This document shows, piece after piece, positions 6,655 to 7,580 of a stretch of 7,580 bases of DNA. The translations under genes were made by a program, and so were the position numbers. The notes beneath the pieces were generated by a model. It did not search any database. It saw only the letters and a program-made list of their open reading frames with translations, and had not been told where the DNA came from. Source of the stretch: Deltaproteobacteria bacterium (GTDB lineage: Bacteria > Myxococcota_A > UBA796 > UBA2385); assembly GCA_016845285.1 (NCBI GenBank), contig JAERSX010000901.1, positions 1-7,580 of the forward strand, written 5' to 3'. Each line of letters opens with the position of its first letter. The first letter of the stretch is position 1.

Positions 6655-7580
6655 TCAGCGACCGCTGCGGCCACCCGAGTTGGAGGACGACTCCACCTTC
6701 TCGCCGTCCTCGGTGAACTGCTCGACGGTGGTGTTCGACCCCTGCACCACTTCCGCCTTGGTGTAGTTGGGGTCTTGGATGACAGGCTTTGGCTTGCCCG
6801 TGCCGCGGCCGCCCTTGCTCTTGGGAGAGCCTTCCTTGAGGCCGACCAGGGAGTTGGACGTCAGCGGACCGTCCGTCTGCTGTTGCACGATGTCGATGTC
6901 GCTGCGCATGACCAGGTGGAGGTCGCCGCGCGACGAGGCGAGGGCCAGCTTCTCGGACTCTTCGAGGGTGAGCTCGAGAGTGACGGAGGGGCGGACGCGG
7001 GCCTTCTTCTTCTTTCCGTCGTCGCTCGCGGTGGCGCCGAGGCGGTTGCCCACCGCGAGGACCTTGACCGTCTGCAGGATGGTCTCGGTGACCCACTTGG
7101 CGCTCATGGTGGTGGCGTCGTCGGGTCGGATGGTGACGATGACGTCGACGTAGTTGCCCGGCTGTAGCAGGCCAGCCATCCCCGACTCGGTGTCGGTCTC
7201 GATGGTCATGGCTCGTCGCCCGGGGGTGATGATCGCGTTCAGGCCGATGCCAGCATCGGCGCGCGCCAGACGCTCGACGCGCAGGATCTCGCCCTCGAGC
7301 ACCCGCTCTTTGGGGGTGCGTCCGATGATCTCACCAGGCTCTGCGAACACGTAGTCCTGGCTGATGTTCGCGGGGAGCACGCGCTGGGTCGCCACGTCCT
7401 CTGGAGCGATGGGCAGGCCCATGTACAGATCACGTTGTGCGATCACCACAGTGACCAGATCGTCGCGTTCCTTGCGCGCTTCTTCGGCGGCGGTCTGGAG
7501 TCGCTGGATGACCTGGTAGATCATCACGGTGATGAGCCCGGCCACCATGAGCGAGCCGACGAGGAAGAAGACTGCCTTGT
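6655..7580 (-). CDS. cpaB: CpaB/RcpC, Tad pilus periplasmic assembly protein (5' partial)
   Basis: The reading frame stays open to the window edge, giving 307 visible codons. Ten codons upstream of the first visible Met (7548) read KAVFFLVGSL and continue the hydrophobic segment, so the true start lies beyond position 7580 and the Met at 7548 is internal. Using numbering from that Met, the protein has an N-terminal membrane anchor (to about residue 13), a charged linker, a SAF domain (about 32-94; VVIAQRDLYMGLPI, then the GEIIGRTPKERVLEGEILR block) and the RcpC/CpaB domain (about 105-225; AIITPGRRAMTIETD and GLLQPGNYVDVIVTI). CpaB/RcpC is thought to sit in the periplasm with the secretin CpaC. 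A Lys run (179-182) sits in the middle of the RcpC domain, and a Gly/Lys/Ser-rich tail of about 65 residues (from 233) ends in SGGRSGR; it looks disordered. The stop is 22 nt before cpaC. Confidence 0.93.
   Translation of the reverse strand, partial: KAVFFLVGSLMVAGLITVMIYQVIQRLQTAAEEARKERDDLVTVVIAQRDLYMGLPIAPEDVATQRVLPANISQDYVFAEPGEIIGRTPKERVLEGEILRVERLARADAGIGLNAIITPGRRAMTIETDTESGMAGLLQPGNYVDVIVTIRPDDATTMSAKWVTETILQTVKVLAVGNRLGATASDDGKKKKARVRPSVTLELTLEESEKLALASSRGDLHLVMRSDIDIVQQQTDGPLTSNSLVGLKEGSPKSKGGRGTGKPKPVIQDPNYTKAEVVQGSNTTVEQFTEDGEKVESSSNSGGRSGR

Overview
The window is one uninterrupted stretch of a tight-adherence (Tad/Flp, type IVc-like pilus) assembly operon. All genes lie on the minus strand and read from right to left. 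In transcription order it holds cpaB/rcpC (5' end outside the window), cpaC/rcpA (secretin), cpaE/tadZ (atypical ParA/MinD-like localisation ATPase), cpaF/tadA (secretion/assembly ATPase), tadB and tadC (inner-membrane platform proteins) and tadD (TPR lipoprotein). A further gene probably starts at the extreme left edge (ATG at 6-4), with only two codons visible.

Gene packing is extreme. The gaps are 22, 2, 35, 6 and 9 nt, followed by a GTGA overlap between tadC and tadD and an ATGA overlap between tadD and the next gene. There is no room for internal promoters or terminators between genes, which suggests one transcript with translational coupling. No RNA genes, mobile elements, CRISPR arrays, long repeats or non-coding stretches over 300 nt were seen.

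Together the products form most of a Tad envelope machine. CpaC would be the outer-membrane pore. CpaB would be its periplasmic partner, anchored at its N-terminus. TadB and TadC would form the inner-membrane platform driven by the CpaF hexamer. CpaE would place the machine in the cell, and TadD would act as an outer-membrane-associated assembly lipoprotein. The major pilin (flp), prepilin peptidase (cpaA/tadV), pseudopilins (tadE/F/G) and a cpaD/rcpB-like gene are not in the window.

The organism is a high-GC bacterium. A secretin with a Sec signal peptide and a lipobox protein show a diderm (Gram-negative) envelope. The gene order without cpaD between cpaC and cpaE, and the overall protein style, suggest Myxococcota or another deltaproteobacterial-type lineage, but this is a weak inference. 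The content is a canonical Tad locus. I do not see an undescribed system, only local peculiarities listed in the findings.
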